A stretch of DNA of 64,000 bases from the NCBI GenBank assembly GCA_026182355.1, contig JAPFBL010000036.1, forward strand, positions 620,001-684,000, written 5' to 3'. The notes under the pieces are model-generated. The model searched no databases and was not told the origin of the DNA. It saw only the letters and a list, made by a program, of their open reading frames with translations. Made by a program: the position numbers and the translations under genes. Source of the stretch: Hermatobates lingyangjiaoensis (taxonomy: Eukaryota; Arthropoda; Insecta; Hemiptera; Hermatobatidae). Below are positions 13,351 to 22,749 of the stretch, piece after piece; position 1 is the first letter of the stretch, and each line of letters starts with the position of its first letter.

Positions 13351-14319
13351 TATAGCAAACAACATTGCTTATCATTAATCATTCATATTAACGATTTGAT
13401 TTATAATATTCAAATGCTTTTAACTTTAATTATAGGTCATCTTTATTTTCAGCTTTTAATTGTGAAAATTTATATTGTTTTAAGTAAAATTGTAACAATA
13501 ACTAAACTTTAATGGCAAGTTACCTTACTTCTCATTATAGAGGTTCGGTCCAGCGTCAAACAATTCTCAAAAAAAAAATGTCTTTAAGCTACGAGTAACT
13601 TTTTTTTTATATTTCTAGACATTTTAAAGGCTGCATCAATACAACGTTTTTATGAGATAATGTAATGATGTATTGTGATATGAGGCAAGGAACTATTATG
13701 CTGCCGAACCCAGGGCTTCTGGCTTAAAGCGAAAAGATACAATTGAACCAAAAATAACTACGTTTATGACAAGATACATTAATAATACAGAGATATTAAT
13801 GGCATGTGACAAACACGCACATATATGCCAAAGACGTTGTCATGACAGTGCCTGCTGCTGTCTCAAATCATACCAGTGTCCAGACCACACTGATGTGTTA
13901 AAAAACTCTGGTCCTCGAATGAATACATCCGTTACAAACCACACAGGTGTGCCAATGAACACTATGTCTTAAAAACACGGATTCATCAAAGTACACATAC
14001 TACTGCACACAATTGTGCCACGTATTAAAGCTAATGCAAAATTTAAAACGAAAAGTAAATAAAATTGATTTATTTCGTAAAAATACAAAAATAGACATGT
14101 TTATGGGCCAAGAATATTTTTCTACCATCGATATTATGAAATAGAAGACTAATGATAGTTTCATGCATTTGAAACTCTTTATTTTTAAATAATCGATTAT
14201 ATCATAGAAGAATTTGATAGACGTAAACAGAGAAAAGTACGAAGCAACCCAACAGAAAACCAATTCAGAGATACAAAAAAAATATTAATATCATTGCCAT
14301 AATAAATTAATTTATAAAT

Positions 14320-14625
14320 AAGGTTTTAAATATTTTATTTAATAACATTAAATAATAAATAGATATTTTATTTATTTTAAAACCTTTTTCCACAGACAAA
14401 AGTAAGAATTTTATGAACTAGAAAATGAGAGTTACATTAATAAATGAACAATCTTGACTAGTCAAAACCTTCGACTAGACTGAAGGTCAAGTCTAGAAGT
14501 CTAGAAGTGTATTCCAGTTTAGAGTCGATAGTTTTGACGAGTCAAGATTGTTTGTTTGTTTATATAATGTAATTTTCATTTTTTAGTTCAAATATTGTTA
14601 TTTCCACCTATGAAAAAGGGTTTTT
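14320..14625. mobile_element. MITE-like foldback element
   Basis: The outer left part (from about 14375) and right part (to about 14625) are diverged reverse complements; AACAATCTTGACTAGTCAAA pairs with TTTGACGAGTCAAGATTGTT. The region 14320-14384 also folds on itself (AGGTTTTAAATATTTTATTT against ATTTTATTTATTTTAAAACC). No ORF. This resembles a short non-autonomous DNA transposon with long inverted repeats. Confidence 0.5.
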
Positions 14626-14734
14626 AAAAAAAAAAACAAAATGTCAGCATTGAGTGTTTTATTTTGAATCTAGCAAATCAACCAAAATTCGTTTACAGCT
14701 ATTCTATCAAAGGGTTGATATGTTATTGAATTTG

Positions 14735-14784
<50 letters not shown>

Positions 14785-14790
14785 ATATAT
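14735..14790. repeat. (TA)n tract
   Basis: Near-pure TA that directly abuts the 3' tail of the minus-strand PLE-A copy on its right. Confidence 0.9.
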
Positions 14791-15066
14791 AAAAGCTTTC
14801 ACATAAACACGTGAAATAACAATCAATGATCAAACCACAATAAGAAATGGGAAAACAAGACTAAGATCTTTCAACAAGCGGTCTTCGTCAGAGTCAAAAA
14901 CCCAACTGAACACTAGATGCAGAAAACATCCGGTGAGGAGTTGAGAAGAGTGGGAGGGAAGAGTGGTATTTTAAAAGGGTGAAAGTGCAGGAAAGGACTA
15001 ATGTCCAGAAAGGGATGTTTGGGGAAACAAAGGAGTACAGTAAGAAAAAGTAAAAAAAACTATCCG
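14791..15066 (-). mobile_element. PLE family A 3' UTR and tail
   Basis: On the minus strand the stop codon at 15067 is followed by a T-rich stretch, a pyrimidine-rich UTR, a hammerhead-like motif at 14863-14891, a constant tail (TTGTGGTTTGATCATTGATT, then TTTCACGTGTTTATGTGAAA) and (TA)n. The same order is found at 18812-19119, so this is a structured element end. Confidence 0.75.
14863..14891 (-). ncRNA. Hammerhead-like motif with stem II deletion
   Basis: Core CTGACGA, GAA and the palindrome AGATCT are intact. Stem II lacks about seven bases compared with the otherwise near-identical motif at 18.9 kb, apparently lost between short repeats. The motif is probably inactive. Confidence 0.55.
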
Positions 15067-15321
15067 CTAGCTGTCAACCCTCTTTGAAGAGGCTATTGCC
15101 CTCGTGACGAAAGTATCAAGTTTGAAGAGACCGTTACTAATGTTTATAATATTTGATCTATTAAATTTAATTAGAGACGATTCAATAATATTTCTTAACA
15201 ACATTGATTTTTCATAGGTAATAAATTTAGCTCCTGTCCAATCAATATGATGATTTTCATTTTTTATATGCAAGAATAAGGCACTACTTTTTGCCTGTCT
15301 ACTTACGTTATACTGGTGTTG
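15067..15321 (-). pseudogene. PLE family A, C-terminal end of GIY-YIG endonuclease ORF
   Basis: About 85 codons read on the minus strand and end in TAG at 15067. The peptide starts near QQHQYNVSRQAKSSALFLHI, runs through NENHHIDWTGAKFI and LLRNIIESSLIKFN, and ends ASSKRVDS. The pattern H..H..DW followed by R-x-I-x-E-x-x-L-I and a final N-rich turn is that of the C-terminal part of the PLE GIY-YIG endonuclease. The GIY and YIG strands themselves are missing: upstream the frame meets a stop and similarity is lost. Its 3' UTR, ribozyme motif and tail follow in proper order, so this is a 5'-truncated insertion. The family B and C fragments in this window end differently (GLNLNR and GLNLYR), so this is a separate lineage. 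The family call rests on motif reading, not on a database search. Confidence 0.65.
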
Positions 15322-15532
15322 TTGGTATTAAAACCAACATGACATCATGACAGATATGACAATGACGAAAACAATAGGAAAAGAATTAGACTAAATAATA
15401 ATAACTAATATAATAACAAAATAAATAAAAATAAAGTGGTGGTAATTTAAGTAAATGGTAAAATCTGGGCAGCATTAGAATAGTAGGTAGGTTATATAAA
15501 CAGATAGGTAGGATTCATTAGATCAGTTCGTG

Positions 15533-15557
15533 TTGAAGATGGCACCCGAAACCGGTC
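15533..15557 (+). ncRNA. Hammerhead-like motif, stem III ACCGGT
   Basis: TTGAAGA (first core base changed), stem II GG-CAC-CC, GAA, the palindrome ACCGGT and C. The words TAACCTCTGTGG downstream also occur downstream of the motif at 25220, so both belong to one element family. Confidence 0.5.
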
Positions 15558-15708
15558 CGACAGCTACGACAGTAATGTACGAGGTAAGACGGTAAATTAT
15601 ATGGTTAATATTAATAATACTAACCTCTGTGGTAATGATGAAGCGCATGAATTACGAGAAATACCACTCAATGTGTAAACTACACTAAAAAATTGGCAAA
15701 TGGGACTA

Positions 15709-15737
15709 AGAACTTTCAACCAAAAGCAAGTGGTCTT
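15709..15737 (-). ncRNA. Very degraded family A hammerhead-like motif
   Basis: The minus strand keeps AGACCACTTGC, GGTTGAAA and TTCTTAGTCC, but the CTGACGA core is lost. It lies downstream of the reverse-transcriptase relic on the same strand. Confidence 0.35.
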
Positions 15738-15949
15738 AAAAAATTCGAGTATGAGTTTAACATGAACAGTAGAAGAAAAGTAATTGTTATGATGGGTTTC
15801 ATCAACATTCAGGAAAGTAAAGTGACAGCTCCAGAAGGGAGAATAAAAATTAGAGAGGAATAATTTTCGGAAAAAGAATAGATCAGAATAATTAAACTGA
15901 TAAACTTTAAAAATAATAAGTTTTAAAATGAGAAGCTTAATTCATATGT

Positions 15950-16290
15950 ACCTTGGGCCAAAATGAAAAAGATATCATCTATGCAACGAATAGAGAGAAG
16001 AGAAAAGAATTGGCAATAGAAAGGAATACTTGCTCTAATTTTTCCATGGAAAAAAATCAGTGAAGCAAGGATCTACGTATTATAGTGCCCATCGCAGTGC
16101 CCTTGGTTTAAAGGTAATGGAAGGTTCGAACCGAAAAATTTACGCTTCAGGATAAATTCGACCCTACAAGTAAAAAAAAAACCAGAAAACAATTGTAGAA
16201 TAAATGAGAAGGGGAACTCTGTAATTAAAACATTGGAAACAACTTTGTTATTCACCGTGATCAATATTAATTTAGCCAAACAGAGAGAAG
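15950..16290 (-). pseudogene. PLE reverse-transcriptase relic
   Basis: Two hallmark blocks are readable on the minus strand in proper order. One is TKGTAMGT (about 16084-16104), the motif that in PLE reverse transcriptases precedes the active site. About 30 codons on, CIDDIFFIL (about 15957-15989) matches the YxDD catalytic box with Y changed to C. Upstream, VEFILKRKFFGSN fits the strand before GTAMGT but is in another frame, so at least one frameshift separates them. The intervening sequence contains a stop. The coding function is dead. No endonuclease portion is recognisable between this relic and the ribozyme remnant at 15.71 kb. The PLE assignment is by motif only; telomerase and other RTs lack the GTAMGT wording. 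Confidence 0.65.
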
Positions 16291-16726
16291 AATATATTTA
16301 TTAAAATATAAAATAGTCATGAATTGATAGTTCAATGAGAGATCAATTAAGTCACTTGAAATTTTTGTATGATTAGGATTGTTAGTTCTCCAGTAATGTA
16401 AAGCTATATAGTTCTTCTTATTAAATGAACCCTTCTCTGTCTGTGAAAAAGTCTTTAAACAGAAACTGAAATGTCTATATCTTAGTGTTTGTTTAGAATC
16501 ATGGAAACTGACTGATTTTTATTGTTAGTATTATATTATCAGACAGTGAACATATTTCAATTTTATACATATATGCTATTTTAGCAATATTTAAACAGCA
16601 AAGTTTTTGTTTACTTAAAGGTAGTTTCATTAATAGTTAGAAACTTTCCTGAAAATACATTTACAATCCAAATAATTTATTCATTTTTGCTTTGAAAGCA
16701 TTTTATTTCTTGAAAGTTATCCCCTC
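16291..16726. other. AT-rich non-coding DNA
   Basis: Nothing recognised between the RT relic and the microsatellite. Confidence 0.6.
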
Positions 16727-16920
<194 letters not shown>

Positions 16921-16939
16921 GCTATAATGCCAGATTAGA

Positions 16940-17300
16940 TATTGAAAAAGACAAGCCAATCCCTGTTGCGTATTACTTTGGACACTTCTTATTGGTTGTG
17001 GGTGTTTTTTCGTTAAACACCTTTCTCCTTAGCACACTCCGTCTGCTTGGCCGCCTCAGCCTTCACTCCAGAGGAGGGCTCACAGTCCCTACTTAATTTT
17101 CTAATACAGTTGGATGAAGGTCTTGGCTTGGAAGTGTACCTCGTCGAACTTGGTGTTTCCTATGGGCTTAGTGGATTTCATTGTTGGTGTTTTCTGTAGA
17201 TTCTATTGTTGTGGGTGTATGGAGAACCATCTTTCCTCTTCGGTTTCCTCGTACGCTTGGCCGCCTCCGCCGTCCTTCCCAGGAGCCCTCTCCAGGATTT
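16940..17300. repeat. Diverged two-copy repeat with CTTGGCCGCCTC
   Basis: GTTGTGGGTGT ... CTTGGCCGCCTC occurs near 16996-17060 and again near 17209-17272, in the same order, as a diverged direct duplication with a period of about 210 bp. The phrase CACAGTCCCT recurs at 21.96 and 22.15 kb, which hints at one dispersed family. No ORF I trust. Confidence 0.45.
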
Positions 17301-17474
17301 TGATCAAATTTAATATTAATTTGGATTAAATTTGAATTATACCCGTAACCAGTAAATCATCTAATCGCCAATTCTGAAGAAAACAATTGAAGTTATCTGC
17401 ACTCTTAGAATGCTCTCCTACGAGATTTCAGAGATTATAATTCCTCTTTATAACTATTTATATATCCAATTTTG

Positions 17475-17476
<2 letters not shown>

Positions 17477-17558
<82 letters not shown>
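17477..17558. repeat. Compound (CA)n-(TA)n microsatellite
   Basis: About 18 CA units change into about 22 TA units directly before a PLE family E terminal fragment. Confidence 0.95.
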
Positions 17559-17559
<1 letters not shown>

Positions 17560-17840
17560 GTTTCACAGTAAACTATAAACAGAGAGTATAGATACGAACA
17601 CATTTACAGTCTGTAATTTTTGGTTGAACCGTCATCAGGAGAAAAGAGATAGGGACACCAAACGCACTTGCGAAGAGACGGTTGGAGACAAACAGTGTTG
17701 TCACATGCGTGCTATTTCAAGACGATTCTAATTTGCTGGTAAACTTGGAGTGAAAGTGTGTTTTTATATTTACTCTCGTTCTATAGTTTACTGTGAAACG
17801 TTTGTTGTCCTTTGTGAATCATTTTCCTGTTGAATATATA
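17559..17840 (-). mobile_element. PLE family E terminal fragment with inverted ends
   Basis: The outer words ACGTTTCACAGTAAACTATA (17559-17578) and their reverse complement (about 17784-17803) bracket the fragment, with weaker pairing continuing inward. It carries a minus-strand hammerhead-like motif. The words GAGACGGTTGGAGAC recur at about 30.05 kb and related wording at 62.03 kb. Family E is my label. Confidence 0.6.
17612..17638 (-). ncRNA. Hammerhead-like motif, stem III AATT
   Basis: Core CTGATGA, stem II GGTTCAACC, then AAA in place of GAA, the palindrome AATT and A. Confidence 0.55.
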
Positions 17841-17867
17841 TTTATATATATATATATATATATGTTC

Positions 17868-18190
17868 ACGGTATCGACCATGAAATAGAAACAAAATTAG
17901 GTTTATCAGGACCCGGTCAGTTCTTCAGCTTCAAATTAAACTTTCATTACCAATGTTTCGGTTTTTATTTAAAAACGTTTTCATAGGCCTACAAAACAGA
18001 GGAAATATAAGAAATAATATATTCATTAATAAATCAAGTATACATTAAAAATACTAAAAAGTTACAAATAAGAAAATACAATAGAAATTTTGACAATAGG
18101 TTAGTGAGAAAACTTACAGAAGTATAAGATTTCGAAACAGATTTCTGTTTCAAAACTTTATACTTCTGTTTATGAAAAAGGTTTTAATAA
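17868..18190 (-). mobile_element. PLE family D 3'-end fragment
   Basis: The minus strand carries the words found at 30.23-30.50 kb plus: CTAACCTAT, TCAAAATTTCTATTGTA, TTTCCTCTG, GTAGGCCTATGAAAA, GAACTGACCG and GATAAAC, with a (TA)n tract at the tail side. A hammerhead-like motif sits inside. A short hairpin at 18116-18170 (CAGAAGTATAAGATTTCGAA against its inverted copy) lies in its 5' part. Confidence 0.6.
17953..17982 (-). ncRNA. Degraded hammerhead-like motif, family D
   Basis: CCTATGAAAA in place of the core, a U/A-rich stem II, then CCGAAACATTGG, where ACAT replaces the ACGT seen in the sister copy at 30.4 kb. Confidence 0.4.
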
Positions 18191-18797
18191 AAACAAAAAG
18201 GATGGCAAAGGGACTCCTCACACTTAATATATTCGTCATAGATCACTTCAAACCGTATGAATAAAACAGTAAATTTTGTAAACTCATTATCCCAAAAACT
18301 TAGTGGAAGTAGTCTTGAATCTGTAAATGCTCTGCCAAGAGAACTAGAAAAGGGGAATCAGAAGTCCTTTCCCAAAATTCACATACATTCCTCTTTAATA
18401 AATATGCACCACATAAATATAAAACACTGAGTAGTTTTACATTCTTCAGATGCATTTTGCGATAAAGTCCATTGAAATGTAATGAGAAGCCCCTTTGAAA
18501 CCTCCTATATACACAATTCAACCCATATATGAGACAAAATTATTTGATTTTTTTTTTTAATTTTAGGAAAACATTTCTCGTCTAAGAAAGTGAAAGGATG
18601 TCCTTCATATACATCATGAGAACTTCTACAAAAATTTAAATATAATGCAGTAGACTCAGGTTTATGTGAAAACATTTTCCAAAGAGGACTATGAATGCTG
18701 TCCTGGTTCTGTAAATGCTTCTTTATGTAAATAAAACAAAGTAGCTTCCCATTAAATGTGAAATAAATAATGTTAAATTAAATTATATAATAGTTTA
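18191..18797. other. AT-rich non-coding DNA
   Basis: Nothing recognised. The 73-codon minus-strand frame at 18300-18521 has no family features. Confidence 0.5.
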
Positions 18798-19119
18798 AAA
18801 TATATATATATATATATATAAAGCTTTCACATAAACACGTGAAATAACAATCAATGATCAAACCACAATAAGAAATGGGAAAACAAGACTAAGATCTTTC
18901 AACCGTAACAAGCGGTCTTCGTCAGAGTCAAAAACCCAACTGAACACTAGATGCAGAAAACATCTGGTGAGGAGTTGAGAAGAGTGGGAGGGAGGAGTGG
19001 TATTTTAAAAGGGTGAAAGTACAGGAAAGGACTAATGTCCAGAAAGGGATGTTTGGGGAAACAAAGGAGTACAGTAAGAAAAAGTAAAAAACTATCCGCT
19101 AGCTGTCAACCCTCTTTGT
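18798..19119 (-). mobile_element. PLE family A 3' end, second copy
   Basis: Nearly identical to 14791-15080, including tail, ribozyme motif and UTR. It is truncated after the last codons of the ORF (KRVDS then TAG on the minus strand), where (TA)n takes over at 19120. (TA)n also flanks the other side (18798-18821). Confidence 0.75.
18892..18926 (-). ncRNA. Hammerhead-like motif, PLE family A
   Basis: Core CTGACGA, stem II GACCG-CTTGTTA-CGGTT, GAA, the palindrome AGATCT and T. GACT upstream and AGTC downstream form stem I. All conserved positions are present. Confidence 0.65.
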
Positions 19120-19121
19120 TG

Positions 19122-19182
<61 letters not shown>

Positions 19183-19260
19183 GTTGATATATATTGATAT
19201 ATATCAACAGAAATATAACATATATCAATATAAATATAACAGATATATATAACAACATAT
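19120..19260. repeat. (TA)n and ATATATTGATATATATC-type repeats
   Basis: TA runs followed by imperfect units with ATATCAA/TTGATAT that can fold on each other. It separates PLE-A from the PLE-B ORF. Confidence 0.85.
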
Positions 19261-19263
19261 ATA

Positions 19264-19992
19264 TTGAAACAGAAATCTTCTGACCGAGGATATCCTTCTA
19301 ATTTCATCAACAACCGTATAGTCCCTGCAGACGTTCATCATAATTCCGGTCCTAGGAGGGATTGCAGTGACTCTAATTTCCTCATCACCACTTATTTTCC
19401 TGGTGCTCATAGGCTGGGTGCAGTTGTCAGGGAGTTTTTCCCTATACTTTCTTCTTCCTCCTGTACTTCTTCAGTCTTTAGTGAGCCACCTTCCATTTCC
19501 TATCGCAAACCTGCTAATCTTCAATCTATCTTCTCTCACATCTCTTCTCCTAAGCCTCCAAAAACTGCTGGTGGTATGGTTCAATGTGGACGTCGTGGAT
19601 GTCTTACTTGTCCTATCATCAATCCTGTTCCTTCCTTTACCTCTGTCCATAGTAAACGCACCTACCCTATCTCTCACAAGACCTCTTCTACCTCTGGTAA
19701 CTGCGTTTACCGTTTGGATTGCACCCAGTGTGATTCTTTTTATGTGGGTTTGGCTTCCACCAAGCTAAGCCTGCATATGAATAATCACAGGTCATCTGTT
19801 GGCAAACGCAGTGACCTTCCCGTTGCTACTCATGCCAGTTCTCATGGACTCAGTTTTAATGACTGTTTCCGTGTACAGGTCCTGAGGCAGATTGATCAGA
19901 CTAATTCGAAAGTTACTCTGAGAGCTTCAGAAGAAGCACTTATTAGTCTTCTGGGCGGTAGATCGGCTCCTGGGCTTAACCTCAATCGTTGA
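19264..19992 (+). CDS. PLE family B ORF, C-terminal half: Cys motif and GIY-YIG endonuclease (5'-truncated)
   Basis: An open frame of about 242 codons ends at TGA (19990-19992). It has no credible start: it opens at the edge of the (TA)n tract, so it is the 3' part of a longer ORF whose reverse-transcriptase half is missing. Residues 108-116 read CGRRGCLTC, the Cys motif that precedes the endonuclease in EN-positive PLEs. Residues 146-153 read NCVYRLDC (GIY strand) and 159-162 FYVG (YIG strand). LSLHMNNHRS (168-177) is the helix that normally carries the catalytic Arg as L-x-x-R; here position 171 is His, one C-to-T change on the minus strand (CGT to CAT) away. LRASEEALI (219-227) supplies the usual Glu. 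The endonuclease would nick target DNA for target-primed reverse transcription. No frameshift or stop has accumulated, so the copy is young or protected. Family by motif; catalytic loss is inferred. Confidence 0.8.
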   Translation: MKQKSSDRGYPSNFINNRIVPADVHHNSGPRRDCSDSNFLITTYFPGAHRLGAVVREFFPILSSSSCTSSVFSEPPSISYRKPANLQSIFSHISSPKPPKTAGGMVQCGRRGCLTCPIINPVPSFTSVHSKRTYPISHKTSSTSGNCVYRLDCTQCDSFYVGLASTKLSLHMNNHRSSVGKRSDLPVATHASSHGLSFNDCFRVQVLRQIDQTNSKVTLRASEEALISLLGGRSAPGLNLNR

Positions 19993-20275
19993 TTTTTTTT
20001 TTTTTTTTTTTTTAAAGTTGTTATCTGCTTTTAATTTTATTTTAGTTAAATGTTTTCTTTTTTAATTTTTATTTGGCTTTTATTTCTTTATCTTCCCTGT
20101 CTATCTTTCCTCCGAATGTTGGCTACACTGTTTGAGTGCTTCAGTTCGAACGCCAAGTCAGTCGTTATCAGCCTTTGGAGCGATTCACTTCTTTTCCTGA
20201 AGACGAGGACATCGAAATATAGTAGTGAGTTCAGTGGTTTCCTTTCTATGTGTTCTTTTTTTAAATTCTAGTTAT
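19993..20275 (+). mobile_element. PLE family B 3' UTR with ribozyme motif
   Basis: A T-run, a T-rich UTR, then GCGATTCACTTCTTTTC, the hammerhead-like core and AGTAGTGAGTTC, ending at (TA)n (20273-20292). A nearly identical copy occupies 29605-29880, so these are the fixed ends of family B. Confidence 0.75.
20197..20222 (+). ncRNA. Hammerhead-like motif, PLE family B, stem III ATAT
   Basis: Core CTGAAGA, a short stem II around CGAGGACATCG, GAA, the palindrome ATAT and A. The flanks ATTCACTTC and GTAGTGAGT pair as stem I with one mismatch. Confidence 0.6.
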
Positions 20276-20299
20276 ATATATATATATATATTGCAATAA

Positions 20300-20400
20300 A
20301 TAGGCAGCAGATCTTCTTTTAAACAAGTATCATTAAAATTAACCGCAGTCTCGGCATTCACGATCTTAAGACTGAGAGATTCGATCCTAAGAACTAACCT
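20300..20400 (-). pseudogene. Putative PLE N-terminal ORF fragment
   Basis: The minus strand encodes SLKIVNAETAVNFNDTC then LKEDLLPIY. A diverged copy at 30979-31063 (minus) encodes SLKVVNAEAAVYFNET then CLREDLLPSY. Most differences are synonymous or conservative, so this was a translated, selected segment. Its position beside PLE pieces suggests the region before the reverse transcriptase, but I do not recognise the domain itself. Confidence 0.5.
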
Positions 20401-20433
20401 CCTGCTAACAGGGTTCAACTGTAAAAGGAGTTG

Positions 20434-20760
20434 ACCAAGTGACATGTTAAATTAAAATCGATGACTCATGCTTAGTCATTGCTATAAATAGATTAAAAGG
20501 ATAGTACAGGTTAATATAAAGAGAAGGTCAAAGGTCAAAAATGAACAAGAAACAAGCGGTAAGAATAAAAGAGTTGAAAGTCCAAGAAATTCAAGAAAGG
20601 CCAAGTGACATGTTAAATTAAAATCGATTACTCATGCTTAGTCATTGCTATAATTATATTAAAAAGATAGTACAGGTTAATATAAAGAGAAGGTCAAAGG
20701 TCAATAATGAACAGGAAACATCCGGTTAGAATAAAAGAGTTGAAAGGTCAACGGTATAAC
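20434..20760. repeat. Tandem duplication, 167-bp unit, two copies
   Basis: CCAAGTGACATGTTAAATTA starts at 20434 and again at 20601. The copies continue in parallel (TCATGCTTAGTCATTGCTAT, GAGAAGGTCAAAGGTCAA) to about 20760 with scattered substitutions. Tandem repeats are common in the 5' pseudo-LTR parts of PLEs and this one lies next to the putative PLE N-terminal fragment. Confidence 0.85.
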
Positions 20761-20789
20761 TTGACTAAAAGAGAATAAATAGAATAAGA

Positions 20790-20860
20790 AAATTAATAAT
20801 AATAATAATGTTAATAATAATTAATAATAATGTTAATAATAATTAAGATTAATAGTAAAC
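20790..20860. repeat. Imperfect (TAA)n repeat
   Basis: TAATAATAATAATGTTAATA units repeated several times. Confidence 0.85.
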
Positions 20861-21009
20861 TAGAAAAGATATATTAAATAAAGTGTTGAAAGAGAGTAAG
20901 AATTAATAGGGAAGGTATAGTTAGTTAGAAAAAAGAAAGAAAAGTTTATAGTTAGTTAGTTATAAAGAAAAGAATAATAATAATATATATAAGAAAAGAA
21001 AACGTATTG

Positions 21010-21239
21010 AGTGCGCAAGCTTTCGACATCACATGTCATCGACAGGGGAAGTTGTTCCTAGGAGATCCAGGACGCAAATGGCGTAGGGAAGGGAAAGCAG
21101 GCAAGTAGTGGGGGTAAGGGGAGTGGGGGAAGAGCAGGTGGAGCCCAACTGGAGAACAGCTGCAGATCACCTGATGCCGGAGGCCGACTCGCGCCGAGCA
21201 GCCTCGGGAATACCGACCGCAGGCCGAGCGCCCGCCCTC
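21010..21239 (-). mobile_element. GC-rich fragment with hammerhead-like motif
   Basis: About 230 bp of GC-rich sequence within AT-rich DNA, ending sharply at (TA)n (21240-21262). The minus strand is pyrimidine-rich (CCCCCACTCCCCTTACCCCC) and carries a ribozyme-like motif at its 3' end. It probably belongs to another PLE family's leader or UTR. The reading frames across it are not convincing. Confidence 0.5.
21017..21044 (-). ncRNA. Hammerhead-like motif, stem III AGCT
   Basis: TCGATGA (two core bases changed), hairpin GACAT-GTG-ATGTC, GAA, the palindrome AGCT and T, then GCGCAC. Confidence 0.45.
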
Positions 21240-21271
21240 GATATATATATATATATATATATACGATATAT

Positions 21272-21473
21272 ACATATCGTTGTTCAACGCAGAAACCTTC
21301 CTATTGCTATCCACTCTAATTCCCATGGACTGGATTTTAATCACTGCTTCCGGGTCCAAATCATTAATGATATCCCTGTTCTGTCTTCCCGGGTCACTTT
21401 AAGAGCTTCAGAGGAAGCATTTATCTGTCTTCTCAAAGCTCGCTCTCCTCCTGGCCTCAACTTGTACCGTTAA
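21272..21473 (+). pseudogene. PLE family C, C-terminal endonuclease fragment
   Basis: About 65 codons end in TAA at 21471. NLPIAIHSNSHGLDFNHCFR and RVTLRASEEAFICLL align without gaps to the end of the family B ORF (DLPVATHASSHGLSFNDCFR and KVTLRASEEALISLL). The last residues are PPGLNLYR against APGLNLNR. Everything upstream, including the Cys motif and GIY/YIG strands, was lost at the (TA)n boundary (21240-21262). A T-rich UTR and its own ribozyme motif follow at 21710. The protein similarity with clear DNA divergence shows that B and C are distinct lineages that were both active. Confidence 0.75.
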
Positions 21474-21709
21474 TTTAATTTTTTTTTTTTTATTTATTTA
21501 TTTATTTGTTTTTTTTTAAATCGTTTATTGCTTCATTTACTATTCTTCTCCTTCTGTTATTTTTATTTGCTTTTATTTGTTCTTTTTTGTTATTTTTCTC
21601 TCTGTAGTTAGTAGCTTACCTAGGGCGGCCGGCAGAGTGCGTGCGTGTTCGTCGCATTCGGCCTACCACTCAGTTAGCTTCAGCTACTCAAAGGGACTAC
21701 TTCTGCCCG

Positions 21710-21733
21710 ATGATGACGACTGTCGAAATATCG
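21710..21733 (+). ncRNA. Hammerhead-like motif, PLE family C, stem III ATAT
   Basis: ATGATGA (C3 changed to A), stem II CGAC-TGTC, GAA, the palindrome ATAT and C, then GTTGTGAGTC, which can partly pair with GACTACTTC upstream. It ends in (TA)n at 21787-21814. Confidence 0.55.
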
Positions 21734-21782
21734 TTGTGAGTCTTTTGTGTGTGTCTTTATTTGATTTTCTCTTTCCTGTGTG

Positions 21783-21814
<32 letters not shown>

Positions 21815-21817
<3 letters not shown>

Positions 21818-22600
21818 TTCTATGAGTTGTCCGGGGAAAGGAATATGATACGTTATATGGTAACCAATAAGAGAGTAGAGTTTTTAGGTCCATGCTTGCG
21901 GTCCCAGTTACCCGCTGCCCAGCAAAGCCTCCGTCATTCCCCCATTGGATATAGAGGTTGCACAGTCCCTCTGTGATACAAGATTATTGGTAGAAAACAT
22001 GAGCCTCATTTTGCAGTGAACTCCTGTTCCCTTTCTATTTATGATTTTTGTGGTGGTTAGGTGTTGATTTTCTCTATGGTCTGCTAGGGATATTGATTTT
22101 ATTTTAATTGGTACTCTGGTTTGTCTTCATGTCAGGAGGGGTAGAGGTTGCACAGTCCCTCTTGATTAAAAGATGTTGACACTCGACTCCAACTTCTTCA
22201 CCTAGAGACACCTTCGAGTTATTGGTTCGTTATGTTTCCTCTTCTCTTTCTTCTGTTTCCGTTTCCTCTTCAGTCGTTTGTTCTTACTGCTATTGAAGGA
22301 TGGCTGGTTGATGGTAGAAAGTTCTGCACTGTTGACCTGGTGTTAGTATCTGAGACATGTTTCAACGATTCTCTGGTAATCTTCAGGCATCTTAGTCCTA
22401 ATAAGGCCTAAGTTAAGTATAACAAATTCTTTGTTAAGTTGCTTTTTATGTGTCACAGTTTATTTCAAGTCAATTCACTTCTTCTCCTGAGAACGACTGC
22501 CATAACGGTCGATATGGAATGAAAAGTGAGAGTGAGTCTTTTTATTCTGCTTTCTATGTGTCACAGTTTATTTTAAGTGTATCTGACCTGCCGGTCTTTC
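21815..22600. other. Repeat-like non-coding block with duplicated GAGGTTGCACAGTCCCTC
   Basis: AGAGGTTGCACAGTCCCTCT occurs at about 21953 and again at about 22143. A degraded ribozyme-like string (CTGAGAACGACTGCC ... GGTCGATATGG) lies at 22497-22530, followed by AAGTGAG. Probably more PLE-derived sequence, too diverged to define. Confidence 0.4.
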
Positions 22601-22607
22601 ATTATAA

Positions 22608-22749
22608 AGATTTCACATAAACACGTAAAATAACAGTCAATGATCAAACCACAATATGAAATGGGAAAACAAACTATATTTATTTGACATTTTGTTACGG
22701 TTGAGAGATCTTAGTTTTGTTTCTCCATTTCATATTGTGGTTTGATCAT

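Noticed and set aside
13766..13972. 68-codon Cys-rich frame
   Set aside because: Contains CHDSACCCLKSYQCPDH but no known spacing pattern, no secretion signal, no splice partners; likely chance.
20434..20760. CRISPR-like direct repeats
   Set aside because: Only two long units without short spacers, in a eukaryotic context.
22497..22530. CTGAGAACGACTGCC ... GGTCGATATGG as a ribozyme
   Set aside because: The core has an inserted base and GAA is lost; kept only as a probable PLE trace inside the surrounding block.
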